DNA from: Prauserella_A sp040645195
GTDB taxonomy: Bacteria; Actinomycetota; Actinomycetes; Mycobacteriales; Pseudonocardiaceae
DNA: 64,000 bases
Assembly: GCF_040645195.1 (NCBI RefSeq)
Contig: NZ_JBEYXW010000019.1
Span: forward strand, 1 to 64,000
Direction: 5' to 3'
Made by a program: the position numbers and the translations under genes. The notes under the pieces are model-generated. The model was not told the DNA's origin. It ran no database searches and saw only the letters and a program-made list of their open reading frames with translations. Shown here piece by piece: positions 26,034 to 34,699 of this stretch (its first letter is position 1; each line of letters opens with the position of its first letter).

Positions 26034-26063
26034 ACCCGCCGCGCAGGCCGGTCGAGGGTCCTG

Positions 26064-27188
26064 TCAGCTGCCGGCCCAGCGCTGCTCGCTGCCGTTCAGC
26101 TTGGCCTTGGCTGCCTCCGCACGCTCGCGTTCGGCCAGCTCGGCATGCAGCTCACGCAACAGCTGTCTGTCGCGTTCGGACAGCTGCGGATCGTCGAGGT
26201 CGAGCTCGGGCAGGTCCACCACGTCCTCGGCCCCATCGGACCGGATGCCCACACCGGCGATCAGGCGGCCCTTCTCCGGGTCCTCCGCGATCGCGGCCCG
26301 CAGCTGCGCGACCTCCTCCGCGCTGAGCTCGGTGGTCGCAGCCGCCCGGTTGCGACGCTCGTCCTCGGTCGGTGCCGGTTCCGGCTCCGCGGGCTGGTCC
26401 TGCTCATCCACCGCGGCGCTCTGCGCTGGCACGACTAGAGCAGGCTCCTCGAAGTCGGGAGCCGCATGTGACGGCTCGCGGGAAACCTCCACGCTGGCGT
26501 GGGCGCGTGCCGTCGCCCGGGAGGTGCGCTTGCTCCACGACGAACGGCTGCCGGACGACTCTGAGGTCGCCAGCCACACCGGCGTCGCGGCCGCCAGCGC
26601 GGCCTCGTGGTAGTCGGCCCGCTCGGCACTCGGCCCCGTGACCTCCACGACCGACCGGATGCCGGCCTTGCGCAGTGCATCGTCGACGCGGAACGCCACG
26701 GCAGGCGGGTGCGCCTCCGGGCCGATCTCCACGAGCACCACGCGCTGGGGCAGCGGGCCCGGCACGCTGCCAGCCGGGGTGTTGCGCCAGACCGCGTGTA
26801 CCGAGCGCAGGTCGGGCAGCACCTGCAGGGTGCGCTCGAGCGCCTCGGCGATGCCCCGCTCCGGTTCGTTGTCCCGGCTGAACCGGTGGGTGTAGGCCGG
26901 GACCCCGTCACCGACGGTGAGGTGGTCGGCCAGCGTCGCGTCGGAGCGGCTCATCTCGAGCACGAGCGCCAGCTCCCGCTGTTCCGCGGGGCGGACCATG
27001 ATCCGCCCCGCGATCAGTGTGCCGGCGATGAGCTCCGCCGAGTCGTCCAGGTGCGAGCGGGCAACCAGCTCGCGGGCGTCCGACAGCGCACTGTCGTCCA
27101 GCCGGCCTGCCAGTGCGAGCAGGACGTTGTGCAGTCGCAGCGGTACCGCGAAGCCGTCCTGCGGCAGGCCGTCGTGGACCTCCACCAT
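26064..27188 (-). CDS. Unknown protein, 374 residues, acidic C-terminal half
   Basis: ATG 27188 is well supported by GGAGGGAGA a few bases upstream. Residues 1-200 look globular (NVLLALAGRLDDSALSDARELVA, then a block around RVVLVEIGPEAHPPAVAFRVDDALRKAG, predicted alpha/beta). About 205-275 are disordered, rich in Ser, Arg, Pro and Glu, and the end (LSERDRQLLRELHAELAERERAEAAKAKL) is a charged helix, likely coiled coil. No signal or membrane helix. It follows the 210-residue unknown by 36 bp inside an otherwise conserved operon. I recognise no family. Confidence 0.8.
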   Translation of the reverse strand: MVEVHDGLPQDGFAVPLRLHNVLLALAGRLDDSALSDARELVARSHLDDSAELIAGTLIAGRIMVRPAEQRELALVLEMSRSDATLADHLTVGDGVPAYTHRFSRDNEPERGIAEALERTLQVLPDLRSVHAVWRNTPAGSVPGPLPQRVVLVEIGPEAHPPAVAFRVDDALRKAGIRSVVEVTGPSAERADYHEAALAAATPVWLATSESSGSRSSWSKRTSRATARAHASVEVSREPSHAAPDFEEPALVVPAQSAAVDEQDQPAEPEPAPTEDERRNRAAATTELSAEEVAQLRAAIAEDPEKGRLIAGVGIRSDGAEDVVDLPELDLDDPQLSERDRQLLRELHAELAERERAEAAKAKLNGSEQRWAGS

Positions 27189-27224
27189 CGCCGATCTCCC
27201 TCCAGCCCGCTGGCCGAGCGAGCG

Positions 27225-27857
27225 TTACGCGGGTACGAGTGTGTGATGACCGGCGTCCACGGAGCCCACGCACACGAACCGGGAGTTCGCGAGCGCCGCC
27301 CGGTGATACGGGGGTAGGTCGGCCTGTGTTGGCAGTACCTCCACGCTGGGTGCTTCTTCACCAAGCACCCGGAGGACCCGTTGCAGCTCCCCAGTGAGGC
27401 GCGGGAGTCCGGCGACGGCGGTGACGAGCAGAATGCGCTTCGCCTCGCCTTCACCGGATTCACGGTCGTGCCGCCAGCTCTCCCGGACCTCGCCCACATC
27501 CGGGCGTCCACGCAGAGTCGCGTGAACCACCACGGACACCGAATCGACGGTGTTCACCCAATCGGGTGCACCCGTCGTGAATGTGTACCGGTTCTCGGCT
27601 GAGGCGTCTACCCCAAGTGTGGAACTCACCTGGTGCCAGTCGGCACCGTGCGGGATCAGACCAGCGACCAGCAGGCGATACTCTGCCTGGTCAAGATCGA
27701 TCCTGTGCTTAAGCAAAGACTTCGGGAGCGTACGGGCGAGGGTGCCCATCGCGCCCTCACCCAGCCAGTCCCGAAACCGCCACAACAACTGGTCCGGCAT
27801 GCGCCCGGCCAGCCGCAGCAGCAGCTCGTGACAGGCGTTCTCGATGTCGGGATCCAC
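27225..27857 (-). CDS. Unknown protein, 210 residues
   Basis: GTG 27857 has GGGAGG 4 nt upstream. The N-terminal half is helical (CHELLLRLAGRMPDQLLWRFRDWLGEG), the second half alternates strands and helices (SVSVVVHATLRG, AKRILLVTAVAGLPRLTGELQRVLRVLG). No motif for a known enzyme is visible. Soluble and without signal peptide. It lies 9 bp after ridA and 36 bp before the 374-residue unknown, so the pair is part of the operon and probably works together. Confidence 0.8.
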   Translation of the reverse strand: MDPDIENACHELLLRLAGRMPDQLLWRFRDWLGEGAMGTLARTLPKSLLKHRIDLDQAEYRLLVAGLIPHGADWHQVSSTLGVDASAENRYTFTTGAPDWVNTVDSVSVVVHATLRGRPDVGEVRESWRHDRESGEGEAKRILLVTAVAGLPRLTGELQRVLRVLGEEAPSVEVLPTQADLPPYHRAALANSRFVCVGSVDAGHHTLVPA

Positions 27858-27866
27858 TGCGCCTCC

Positions 27867-28337
27867 CTATTCGCCGGCGGACGTGTCCACCTCGACGATC
27901 AACTCCACCTCGACAGGGGCCCCCAGCGGCAGCTCCGCGACCCCGACGGCGGCGCGAGCGTGCTTGCCCGCGTCGCCGAAAACCTCACCCAGCAACTCGG
28001 ATGCGCCATTGATCACAGCCGGCTGCCCCGTGAAGCCCTCACTGGACGCCACGAAACCGGTGACCTTGACGACCCGGACCACCGCGTCGATACCGACGAG
28101 GTCGTCCACCGCGGCGAGCGCGTTGAGCGCCGCGGTGCGGGCGTGCTGCTTGGCCTCCTCAGGGCTGACCTCGCCGCCGACCTTGCCGGTCGCCGCGAGC
28201 GAGCCTGCAACGAAGGGCAGCTGCCCAGAGGTGTAGACGAGTGTGCCGCTGCGCACCGCGGGAACGTAGGCGGCAACCGGCGCGGCTACACCGGGCAGTT
28301 CGATACCGAGCTCGGCGAGCCTCGCAGTCCAGCTCAT
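27867..28337 (-). CDS. RidA-family protein
   Basis: 156 residues. The YjgF/YER057c/UK114 pattern is clear: VPAVRSGTLVYTSGQLPF, ALNALAAVDDLVGIDAVVRVVKVTGFVAS and AVGVAELPLGAPVEVELIVEVD. The family hydrolyses reactive enamine or imine intermediates. The usual catalytic Arg is replaced in the C-terminal motif (GVAELPLGAPVE), which suggests one of the non-RidA subgroups. By position it corresponds to Rv3678c. It starts 2 bp after the DUF4177 stop. Confidence 0.92.
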   Translation of the reverse strand: MSWTARLAELGIELPGVAAPVAAYVPAVRSGTLVYTSGQLPFVAGSLAATGKVGGEVSPEEAKQHARTAALNALAAVDDLVGIDAVVRVVKVTGFVASSEGFTGQPAVINGASELLGEVFGDAGKHARAAVGVAELPLGAPVEVELIVEVDTSAGE

Positions 28338-28339
28338 GC

Positions 28340-28501
28340 TCAGCCCTTCGGCCGCTTGAGGTAAGCGACGTGCTGCTCACCGCTCGGGTTCGGCAGCACC
28401 GTGACCAGTTCCCAGCCGTCCTCGCCCCACTGGTCCAGGATCTGCTTGGTCGCGTGGATCAGCAGGGGAACGGTGGCGTACTCCCACTTCGTGGCACTCA
28501 T
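28340..28501 (-). CDS. DUF4177-like small protein
   Basis: 53 residues, starting MSATKWEYATVPLLIHATK and containing QWGEDGWELVTVLPNP, the DUF4177 pattern. It ends with KRPKG. It is too short for many gene finders but is in phase with the operon, 2 bp before ridA, and corresponds to Rv3678A. Cytosolic, function unknown. It is the first gene of the minus-strand run that ends at 23551. Confidence 0.88.
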   Translation of the reverse strand: MSATKWEYATVPLLIHATKQILDQWGEDGWELVTVLPNPSGEQHVAYLKRPKG

Positions 28502-28533
28502 GCCGCACACCCTAACCAGTACCGTGTGCTCGC

Positions 28534-28782
28534 GTGGAGACCTGGCGGATCATCGCGACAGCACTGCTCGGTATCGCCGGTGTCCCCGGCATGCTGATCG
28601 TCATGGCGAAGGTGCGCGATCGACTGGACAGCTCGGCGGCCGTCGCCATCGCCGGGCTCGTGGGGATCACCACGCTGGCCGTGTTGTGCGTGCTGACACT
28701 CACCGTGCTGCCCGCCGCCGTGACCTGGGGACTCGTCGCGGTGATCGCGGTCGCGCTCGCCGTGCTCGTCCTCGCCAGCTGA
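28534..28782 (+). CDS. Small membrane protein, two to three helices
   Basis: 82 residues from GTG 28534. Hydrophobic throughout, with a short charged loop (KVRDRLDSSA) between helices. No ribosome site, but a -10-like TACCGT sits 8 nt before the GTG, compatible with leaderless initiation. It is divergent from the DUF4177 gene and directly upstream of the Get3-like pair, so it may be co-expressed with them. Unknown function. Confidence 0.7.
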   Translation: METWRIIATALLGIAGVPGMLIVMAKVRDRLDSSAAVAIAGLVGITTLAVLCVLTLTVLPAAVTWGLVAVIAVALAVLVLAS

Positions 28783-28804
28783 TGGCTTGGCTTACGCTGC
28801 GAAG

Positions 28805-29806
28805 GTGACCACGCTGGCTGGCTGGACCGATGAGCTCGCCCGGACCCGGCTTCACTTCGTCACCGGCAAGGGCGGCACGGGCAAGACGACCCTCGCCGCG
28901 TCGCTCGGTCTGGCGCTGGCCAGCGGCGGCAGACGAGTGCTGCTGATCGAGGTCGAGGGACGGCAGGGGTTCGCCCAGCTCTTCGACACCGAGCCGCTGC
29001 CCTACGCCGAGCAGCGCATCGCCGCCGCACCGGGCGGCGGTGAGGTCCGCGCGCTGCACATCGATGTCGAGGCGGCGCTGCTCGAGTACTTCGAGATGTT
29101 CTACAACCTCGGCTTCGCGGGGCGGACACTGCGCCGCATGGGCGCGATCGAGTTCGCCACCACGCTCGCGCCCGGTCTGCGTGACGTGCTGCTGACCGGC
29201 AAGATCAAGGAGTGCGTCGGGCGAGCCGAGTCCGATGGCAGGCACACCTACGACGCCGTGGTGGTCGACGCACCGCCCACCGGGCGCGTGGTGAAGTTCC
29301 TCGACGTCACCAAGGCCCTCACCGACCTCGCCAAGACCGGGCCCATCAGCACACAGGCCGAGGGCGTGGTGCGGCTGCTGCACTCCGGCGAGACGGCGGT
29401 GCACCTGGCGACGCTGCTGGAGGAGATGCCCGTACGGGAGACCCTCGACGGCGTCGCCGAGCTCGACGGCGCGGACCTGCGGCCGGGCGCGGTGCTGATC
29501 AACCGGGTACGCCCGCCGCGGCTGCCGGCCAGGTCGGTGACGGCCGCCGCCGACGGCAGGGTCGACGCGTCACGGGTACGCACGGGGCTCGCCTCCGCCG
29601 ACGTGCGGTTGCCCGAGAGCACTCTCGACGCACTGGTCGAGGAGACCGTCGAGCATGCGATCCGGCTCGCCGCCGAGCAACGCGCACGCGAGCAGCTGGC
29701 CGAGAGCGACCTGCCGACGCTGGAGCTGCCCGACCTCAGCGGCGGGGTGGATGTGGCCGCGCTCTACGAGCTGGCCGAGGCGCTGGTCGAACAGGGGGTG
29801 CGATGA
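28805..29806 (+). CDS. Get3/ArsA-like ATPase, subunit 1
   Basis: 333 residues from GTG 28805, with TACGCT 6 nt upstream and no good ribosome site, so probably leaderless. The deviant Walker A is HFVTGKGGTGKTTLAA with the signature Lys, and the switch region is VVVDAPPTGRVVKFLD. It belongs to the anion-transporting/tail-anchor ATPase family that works as a dimer. It ends in an ATGA overlap with subunit 2. Position matches Rv3679, whose pair binds each other and is linked to redox and lipid homeostasis. Confidence 0.9.
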   Translation: MTTLAGWTDELARTRLHFVTGKGGTGKTTLAASLGLALASGGRRVLLIEVEGRQGFAQLFDTEPLPYAEQRIAAAPGGGEVRALHIDVEAALLEYFEMFYNLGFAGRTLRRMGAIEFATTLAPGLRDVLLTGKIKECVGRAESDGRHTYDAVVVDAPPTGRVVKFLDVTKALTDLAKTGPISTQAEGVVRLLHSGETAVHLATLLEEMPVRETLDGVAELDGADLRPGAVLINRVRPPRLPARSVTAAADGRVDASRVRTGLASADVRLPESTLDALVEETVEHAIRLAAEQRAREQLAESDLPTLELPDLSGGVDVAALYELAEALVEQGVR

Positions 29807-30936
29807 CGACGACGCTGGACGTCGACGCCCTGATCGATGACCCGCAGACCCGGATCGTCCTGTGCTGCGGTTCGGGCGGTGTCGGCAAGACCACCACCGC
29901 GGCGGCACTGGCACTGCGGGCCGCCGAGCGCGGCAGGCAGACGGTGGTCCTGACCATCGACCCGGCACGCAGGCTCGCTCAGGCGCTCGGCCTGCGGGAG
30001 CTGGGCAACCACCCGCGCAAGGTGTCCGTCGCCGGGTTCGAGCCCAAGGGTGAGCTGTGGGCGATGATGCTCGACATGCGGCGCACCTTCGACGACATGG
30101 TGCGCAGGCACGCCGGGCCGGAACGCGCAGAGCAGCTGCTGCAGAACCGCTTCTACCAGACCATTTCCACGTCGTTCTCCGGCACGCAGGAGTACATGGC
30201 GATGGAGAAGCTCGGCCAGCTCGCCGCGACCGGCGAATGGGAGCTGATCATCGTCGACACCCCGCCCAGCCGCTCCGCTCTGGACTTCCTCGACGCGCCG
30301 ACCCGGCTCTCCTCGGTACTGGACGGCCGGATGATCCGGCTGCTGACCGGGCCGGCGAAGGCAGGCGGGTGGGGCCTGCGCAAGGTGGTCACCGCGGGCT
30401 TCTCGATGTTCGCCAAGGCCGTCTCGACCATCCTCGGTGGTCAGCTGCTTGCCGACGCGTCGGCATTCATGCAGGCGTTCGACTCCACGTTCGGCGGCTT
30501 CCGCGAGCGCGCCACCAAGACCGCCGAGTTGCTGCGCTCGCAGGGGACCGCGTTCCTGGTGATCGCCTCGCCAGAGCCGGATGCGTTGCGCGAGGCCAGT
30601 TACTTCGTCGAGCGGCTGTCGTCGGAGTCGATGCCGTTGACCGGGCTGGTCGCCAACCGCACCCACCCTGTACTGGCCGACCTGTCGGCCGTCGACGCGC
30701 TGGCCGCCGCCGACGCTCTCGACCGCAGCGGCACGAGCGCGCCGCTGGCGACCGCGGTGCTGCGCCTGCACGCCGACCGGGTCGCGCTCGCCGACCGGGA
30801 GAACCGGCTGCTCGCTCGCTTCACCCGGGCCCATCCCGGGGTGGCGGTGACGCAGGTCCCCGCGTTGCCGGGCGACGTGCACGACATCGCAGGCCTGCGC
30901 GACATCGGCGACCGCCTCGCGGGCCTGTCCGGCTAG
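29803..30936 (+). CDS. Get3/ArsA-like ATPase, subunit 2
   Basis: 377 residues. The true start is ATG 29803, overlapping the subunit 1 stop; a longer frame to 29212 is only a shadow. The P-loop reads CCGSGGVGKTTTAA: the signature Lys of the deviant Walker A is replaced by Ser, unlike subunit 1. Switch motif IIVDTPPSRSALDFL. This asymmetric pair suggests an obligate heterodimer with one full composite active site. Position matches Rv3680. Confidence 0.92.
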   Translation: MTTTLDVDALIDDPQTRIVLCCGSGGVGKTTTAAALALRAAERGRQTVVLTIDPARRLAQALGLRELGNHPRKVSVAGFEPKGELWAMMLDMRRTFDDMVRRHAGPERAEQLLQNRFYQTISTSFSGTQEYMAMEKLGQLAATGEWELIIVDTPPSRSALDFLDAPTRLSSVLDGRMIRLLTGPAKAGGWGLRKVVTAGFSMFAKAVSTILGGQLLADASAFMQAFDSTFGGFRERATKTAELLRSQGTAFLVIASPEPDALREASYFVERLSSESMPLTGLVANRTHPVLADLSAVDALAAADALDRSGTSAPLATAVLRLHADRVALADRENRLLARFTRAHPGVAVTQVPALPGDVHDIAGLRDIGDRLAGLSG

Positions 30937-30950
30937 AACTACTGGGCTCG

Positions 30951-31820
30951 TTAGTCAAACAGCTGTTCTACATTGTCCGCGGTGGCGGCTTGGCGGATCC
31001 ACGTCACGAGCTGTTCGGGATCGGTGCATGCGGTGATACGGGCCAGGTCGTCCTCGGTGACGTCGATGCCTCGGGCAGCCAACACGGCCAGCAGCGCCTG
31101 GGCCTCACCTTCGACGCGGCCCTCGGCGCGGCCTTGGTGGACGTACTTGCGGACGAAGTCACTTTGGTACTCGTATGTACCAGTGGTCATCAGTGCCTCC
31201 AGGTGGCGTCGGGCTGCCCCGGGCAGCGCCGCAAGCACAAGGTCATGATACAGCGTGGTGTGCTGTGCATCGACGGTCGTGAGTGCGGTGAGCAAGGCAT
31301 GGAAGATCTTGTCCCGGTCCGGGTGAGTGCTGTGAGCGATGGCCGACAGCACCGCCAGCTCCGGTGCCCGAGTGGCCTGATCGGTATCGGTCACGACCGG
31401 GACCCGGTCAGGGCCGATCACCAGAGGTATGAGCACCCAGCCAGGATGCCCGAGTTCGATCGGGGTAGCGCACCACGCGGCTGTCGCCGCGTCAGCGCAC
31501 AGGACCAACAGCATCGTTGGGCAGCCCAGCCGCGCTCGCAGTGTTGTGAGGTACACAGGCCAGCTTCGGCGCTTGCCCGGGTCGCGGCGGAGCTGCGCCT
31601 CCACGACCACGGCAAGCGCCGGCGTCGTGGCACGACTGAGCACTATTACGGCATCGGCCCGATATTCGGTCGGATTCAGGTCGGTGAGGTCGCCCGATTC
31701 GAGCCGTGCGTGCTCGTAGGCAGGCAGCTCTATCCCGAGCGGTTCGGTCAGCAGTTCGGCTGCCAGGGAAGGCCGATGCCGGAACAATTCCAGCAGCCCT
31801 TCGTGGAGGTAGGACGGCAC
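30951..31820 (-). CDS. Rpn/YhgA-like PD-(D/E)XK nuclease family protein
   Basis: 289 residues. An N-terminal nuclease-like core is seen: EYRADAVIVL (catalytic Asp at about 56) and ALAVVVEAQLRRD (E-x-Q motif), followed by PVYLTTLRARLGCPTMLLVL. The C terminus has QGRAEGRVEGEAQALLAVLAARG, the repeat-rich tail typical of Rpn/transposase-like YhgA proteins. Such proteins promote recombination or act as defence nucleases. It lies between the Get3 pair and whiB4, where mycobacteria, from memory, have nothing, so it is probably an insertion. Confidence 0.75.
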   Translation of the reverse strand: MPSYLHEGLLELFRHRPSLAAELLTEPLGIELPAYEHARLESGDLTDLNPTEYRADAVIVLSRATTPALAVVVEAQLRRDPGKRRSWPVYLTTLRARLGCPTMLLVLCADAATAAWCATPIELGHPGWVLIPLVIGPDRVPVVTDTDQATRAPELAVLSAIAHSTHPDRDKIFHALLTALTTVDAQHTTLYHDLVLAALPGAARRHLEALMTTGTYEYQSDFVRKYVHQGRAEGRVEGEAQALLAVLAARGIDVTEDDLARITACTDPEQLVTWIRQAATADNVEQLFD

Positions 31821-31869
31821 GGATTGTGACGATATCGGTACCTACCGACAACTCTGATTGCCTGTAGTA

Positions 31870-32166
31870 CTAGGAACCCTGCCCGGCGGGCTCGTACTGT
31901 CGTTTGGCGGTCTCCAGCAGGTCACGCCAGCTGTCGACGTCCGGGCGCCTGCGCAGCAACGCCCGCCGCTCCCGCTCGGTCATGCCTCCCCAGACCCCGA
32001 AATCGATGCGGTTGTCCAGCGCCTCGGCGAGGCATTCGGTGCGTACGGGGCACCCCATGCACACGATCTTCGCGCGGTTCTGCTCGGCGCCCCGGACGAA
32101 CAGGCCGTCCGGGTCCACTTCCCTGCAATAGGCGCGAACCCGCCAGTCCGGCTGCTCGGTCTTCAT
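31870..32166 (-). CDS. whiB4: WhiB-family iron-sulfur regulator, WhiB4 position
   Basis: 98 residues with the four cluster ligands Cys14, Cys36, Cys39 and Cys45 (C-x21-C-x2-C-x5-C) and the tryptophan motif FGVWGGMTERERR, then a basic stretch RRALLRRRP for DNA contact. WhiB proteins hold an oxygen- and NO-sensitive [4Fe-4S] cluster and bind sigma A. The location between the Get3 pair and ponA2 identifies it with whiB4 (Rv3681c), a redox regulator. Divergent from ponA2 by 221 bp. Confidence 0.95.
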   Translation of the reverse strand: MKTEQPDWRVRAYCREVDPDGLFVRGAEQNRAKIVCMGCPVRTECLAEALDNRIDFGVWGGMTERERRALLRRRPDVDSWRDLLETAKRQYEPAGQGS

Positions 32167-32387
32167 ACCCCCAGCTCCTACCCTGTCGTGACCCCCGTGG
32201 GCAGCGAAGCCGTGCCGACCTCACCCCCGCGAGCCGGTCGATGTGCTCACGTCCCTCCAAGCAGTGCCTCCCCTGGCACCGTTTTCGTGAGATGTTGACG
32301 GACTGTAGGGGTCAGCGGTTCCATCCGCCAACCCCGCCAGCGGAACACGTCACCCCCAGCCAACGCCGCCTTGCGTACTCTGGCGGG

Positions 32388-34556
32388 GTGCGCACGAGGG
32401 ACGGTCTGATCAAAATGCTCGGCCTCTGCTTGCTCGCGGGGGTACTGGTGGCGGGAATTCTGTTCCCGGTCGTCGGCGCGGCCGGCGTGATCTCCAACCA
32501 AGCCAGCGACACCGTGGAGTCGATGTCCTCGGACCTGGCCGACGAACCGCCGCCGCTGGTCACGACCATCACCGACCGGGACGGCAAGCCCATCGCCACG
32601 CTCTACAGCCAGTACCGGATTCCGACCAAACCCGACCAGATCTCCGACGCCATGAAGTGGGCGCTGATCTCCGTCGAGGACCGGCGCTTCTACGAACACC
32701 ACGGCGTCGACTGGCGGGGCACGCTGCGAGCGGCCATCAGCAACAGCTCCGGTGGCGACACGCAGGGCGCCTCGACACTGACCCAGCAGTATGTGAAGAA
32801 CTACCTCATCAACGTCACGTACCGGGACGACAAGCTCGGGCAACAGCGCGCACAGGAACAGACCATTGCGCGCAAGATCAAGGAAGCGCGGATCGCGATC
32901 CAGCTCGAGACGAAGATGAGCAAGGAGGAGATCCTTGCCGGTTATCTCAACGTCGTCGAGTTCTCCCGGCAGATCTACGGCGTCGGCGCCGCGGCGCGCG
33001 CGTACTTCGACACCACGGCCGACAAGCTCACGGTGTCGCAGGCGGCGATGCTCGCCGGCATGGTGAACAACCCCGCGGTGAACGACCCGTGGAACAACCC
33101 GGAGCGCGCCACCGAACGGCGCAACTCCGTGCTCGACAGGATGGTCGACAACCTCAAGCTGTCCCGCGAGGACGCCGACCGCCTGAAGAAGGAACCGCTC
33201 GGCGTCGTGCCGGACGGCCCGAACAAGTCCGCGGCGAACTGTGTCGGCGCAGGCCCGGAGAACGGCTTCTTCTGCCAGTACGTCGAGGACTACCTGCTCG
33301 AAGCCGGCATGTCGAAGGACGATCTCTACAGCGGTGGGTACACGGTCCGGACGACGATGGACGGCCGCGCCAACCACCTGGCCAAGCAATCGGCCGAGGA
33401 GCAGGTCCGCAAGGATCAGGAGAACGTCGCCAACACGCTGTCGCTGATCCGGCCTGGTAAGGACCGGCACGAGGTCATCGCGCTCGCCGCGAACCGCGAC
33501 TACGGACCGGACGCCTCCGCTGGCCAGACCGAGTTCGCCCTGCCCTCGGAGATCGCCAATGTCACGGGCGTCGGGTCGAGCTACAAGATCTTCACCGCGG
33601 CGGCCGCTCTGGAGCGGAAGGTCCTCGGGATCTACGACTCGATCGACGTGCCGAACTTCTACACCTCGCGCGTGTTCATCGGTGGCCCCGAAGGCTGTCC
33701 GATCGTCGCGCCGAACACGACCGCCTACTGTCTCGGCAACGCGAGTGAGGGCTCCGGAGGACGGATGAGCCTGCAGCAGGCGCTGGCGACCTCGCCCAAC
33801 ACCGCGTTCGTCATGCTCGAGGAGCAGGCAGGCATGCGGTCGGTCGTGGACATGGCCAGCAGGCTGGGCCTGCGCAAGACGATGGCCTCCAACGCCGCCA
33901 ACGGCGGCACGCCCGATCCCAACGCCGAGAGCGCGGAAGCGCGGCAGACCCAGACCGAGTGGTTCGGCCCGAAAGCGAACTCGCCGGGCCTTGGCGCCTT
34001 CACCCTCGGGGTGAGCCCCACCAGCGGGCTCGAGATGGCGAATGTCGCGGCCACGATCATGAGCGGCGGCGTGTGGTGCCCGCCGACACCGCTCATGCAG
34101 GTCACCGACCGCAACGGCAACCCGTACCCGATCAAGGAAGAGCCGTGCGAACAGGCTGTTCCGGAAGGCCTCGCCAACACCCTCGCGGTGGGCATGAGCA
34201 AGGACGACCAGGCGGGCGGCACCTCGGCCGCCGCCGCGGCGGCGGCCAACTGGACCCGGCCGATGATCGGCAAGACGGGAACCACCCAGGTCAACGGCTC
34301 TGCCGCGTTCATCGGCGCAACACCGCAGCTGGCGGGCGCCGCCATGGTGTTCCGGCCCGACTACCCCAACGGCGGGCTCATCGATGGCGGTCCTGGCAAT
34401 GTCTACGCGGTGGAGGGCGCCAACAGCACCGGCAACATGTTCGGCGGCAGGACGCCGGCGCGTACCTGGTTCGGCGCCGTGAGCAAGATCCTTGAGGGCC
34501 AGCCCGCGCTGCCGCTGCCACGGTCGGACCCGCAGTACGAACGGGCGCGGGGTTGA
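32388..34556 (+). CDS. ponA2: Class A penicillin-binding protein, PonA2 type
   Basis: 722 residues from GTG 32388, with TACTCT 6 nt upstream (leaderless-like). One membrane anchor (LGLCLLAGVLVAGILFPVVGAAG) precedes the glycosyltransferase domain (VEDRRFYEHHGVD, QGASTLTQQYVKN, RKIKEARIAIQLE, ILAGYLNVVEF). The transpeptidase domain shows SSYK at 397-400, SPN, and KTG at 629-631. It polymerises and cross-links peptidoglycan. The chain stops about 90 residues after KTG without the PASTA domain that, from memory, M. tuberculosis PonA2 carries. Confidence 0.95.
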   Translation: MRTRDGLIKMLGLCLLAGVLVAGILFPVVGAAGVISNQASDTVESMSSDLADEPPPLVTTITDRDGKPIATLYSQYRIPTKPDQISDAMKWALISVEDRRFYEHHGVDWRGTLRAAISNSSGGDTQGASTLTQQYVKNYLINVTYRDDKLGQQRAQEQTIARKIKEARIAIQLETKMSKEEILAGYLNVVEFSRQIYGVGAAARAYFDTTADKLTVSQAAMLAGMVNNPAVNDPWNNPERATERRNSVLDRMVDNLKLSREDADRLKKEPLGVVPDGPNKSAANCVGAGPENGFFCQYVEDYLLEAGMSKDDLYSGGYTVRTTMDGRANHLAKQSAEEQVRKDQENVANTLSLIRPGKDRHEVIALAANRDYGPDASAGQTEFALPSEIANVTGVGSSYKIFTAAAALERKVLGIYDSIDVPNFYTSRVFIGGPEGCPIVAPNTTAYCLGNASEGSGGRMSLQQALATSPNTAFVMLEEQAGMRSVVDMASRLGLRKTMASNAANGGTPDPNAESAEARQTQTEWFGPKANSPGLGAFTLGVSPTSGLEMANVAATIMSGGVWCPPTPLMQVTDRNGNPYPIKEEPCEQAVPEGLANTLAVGMSKDDQAGGTSAAAAAAANWTRPMIGKTGTTQVNGSAAFIGATPQLAGAAMVFRPDYPNGGLIDGGPGNVYAVEGANSTGNMFGGRTPARTWFGAVSKILEGQPALPLPRSDPQYERARG

Positions 34557-34565
34557 GCCACTGGG

Positions 34566-34607
34566 GCCTAGGGCCCACTGACGTCCACCGATCAGCGGGC
34601 CCTAGGC
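34566..34607 (+). terminator. Hairpin after ponA2
   Basis: Perfect 11-bp arms GCCTAGGGCCC (34566-34576) and GGGCCCTAGGC (34597-34607) with a 20-nt loop, 10 bp after the ponA2 stop. No T run, as usual in this group. Confidence 0.7.
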
Positions 34608-34699
34608 TACGCCAAACGGGTTCCCCAGCCAGGTGAACGAACACGCATCTTGGATGACGCGGGTACGCTGGGTAACACAAGCAGCCCCAAGGATGAGTG

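Noticed and set aside
29212..29802. N-terminal extension of Get3-like subunit 2
   Set aside because: The segment is an Arg-rich shadow of subunit 1. ATG 29803 in the ATGA overlap is the start.
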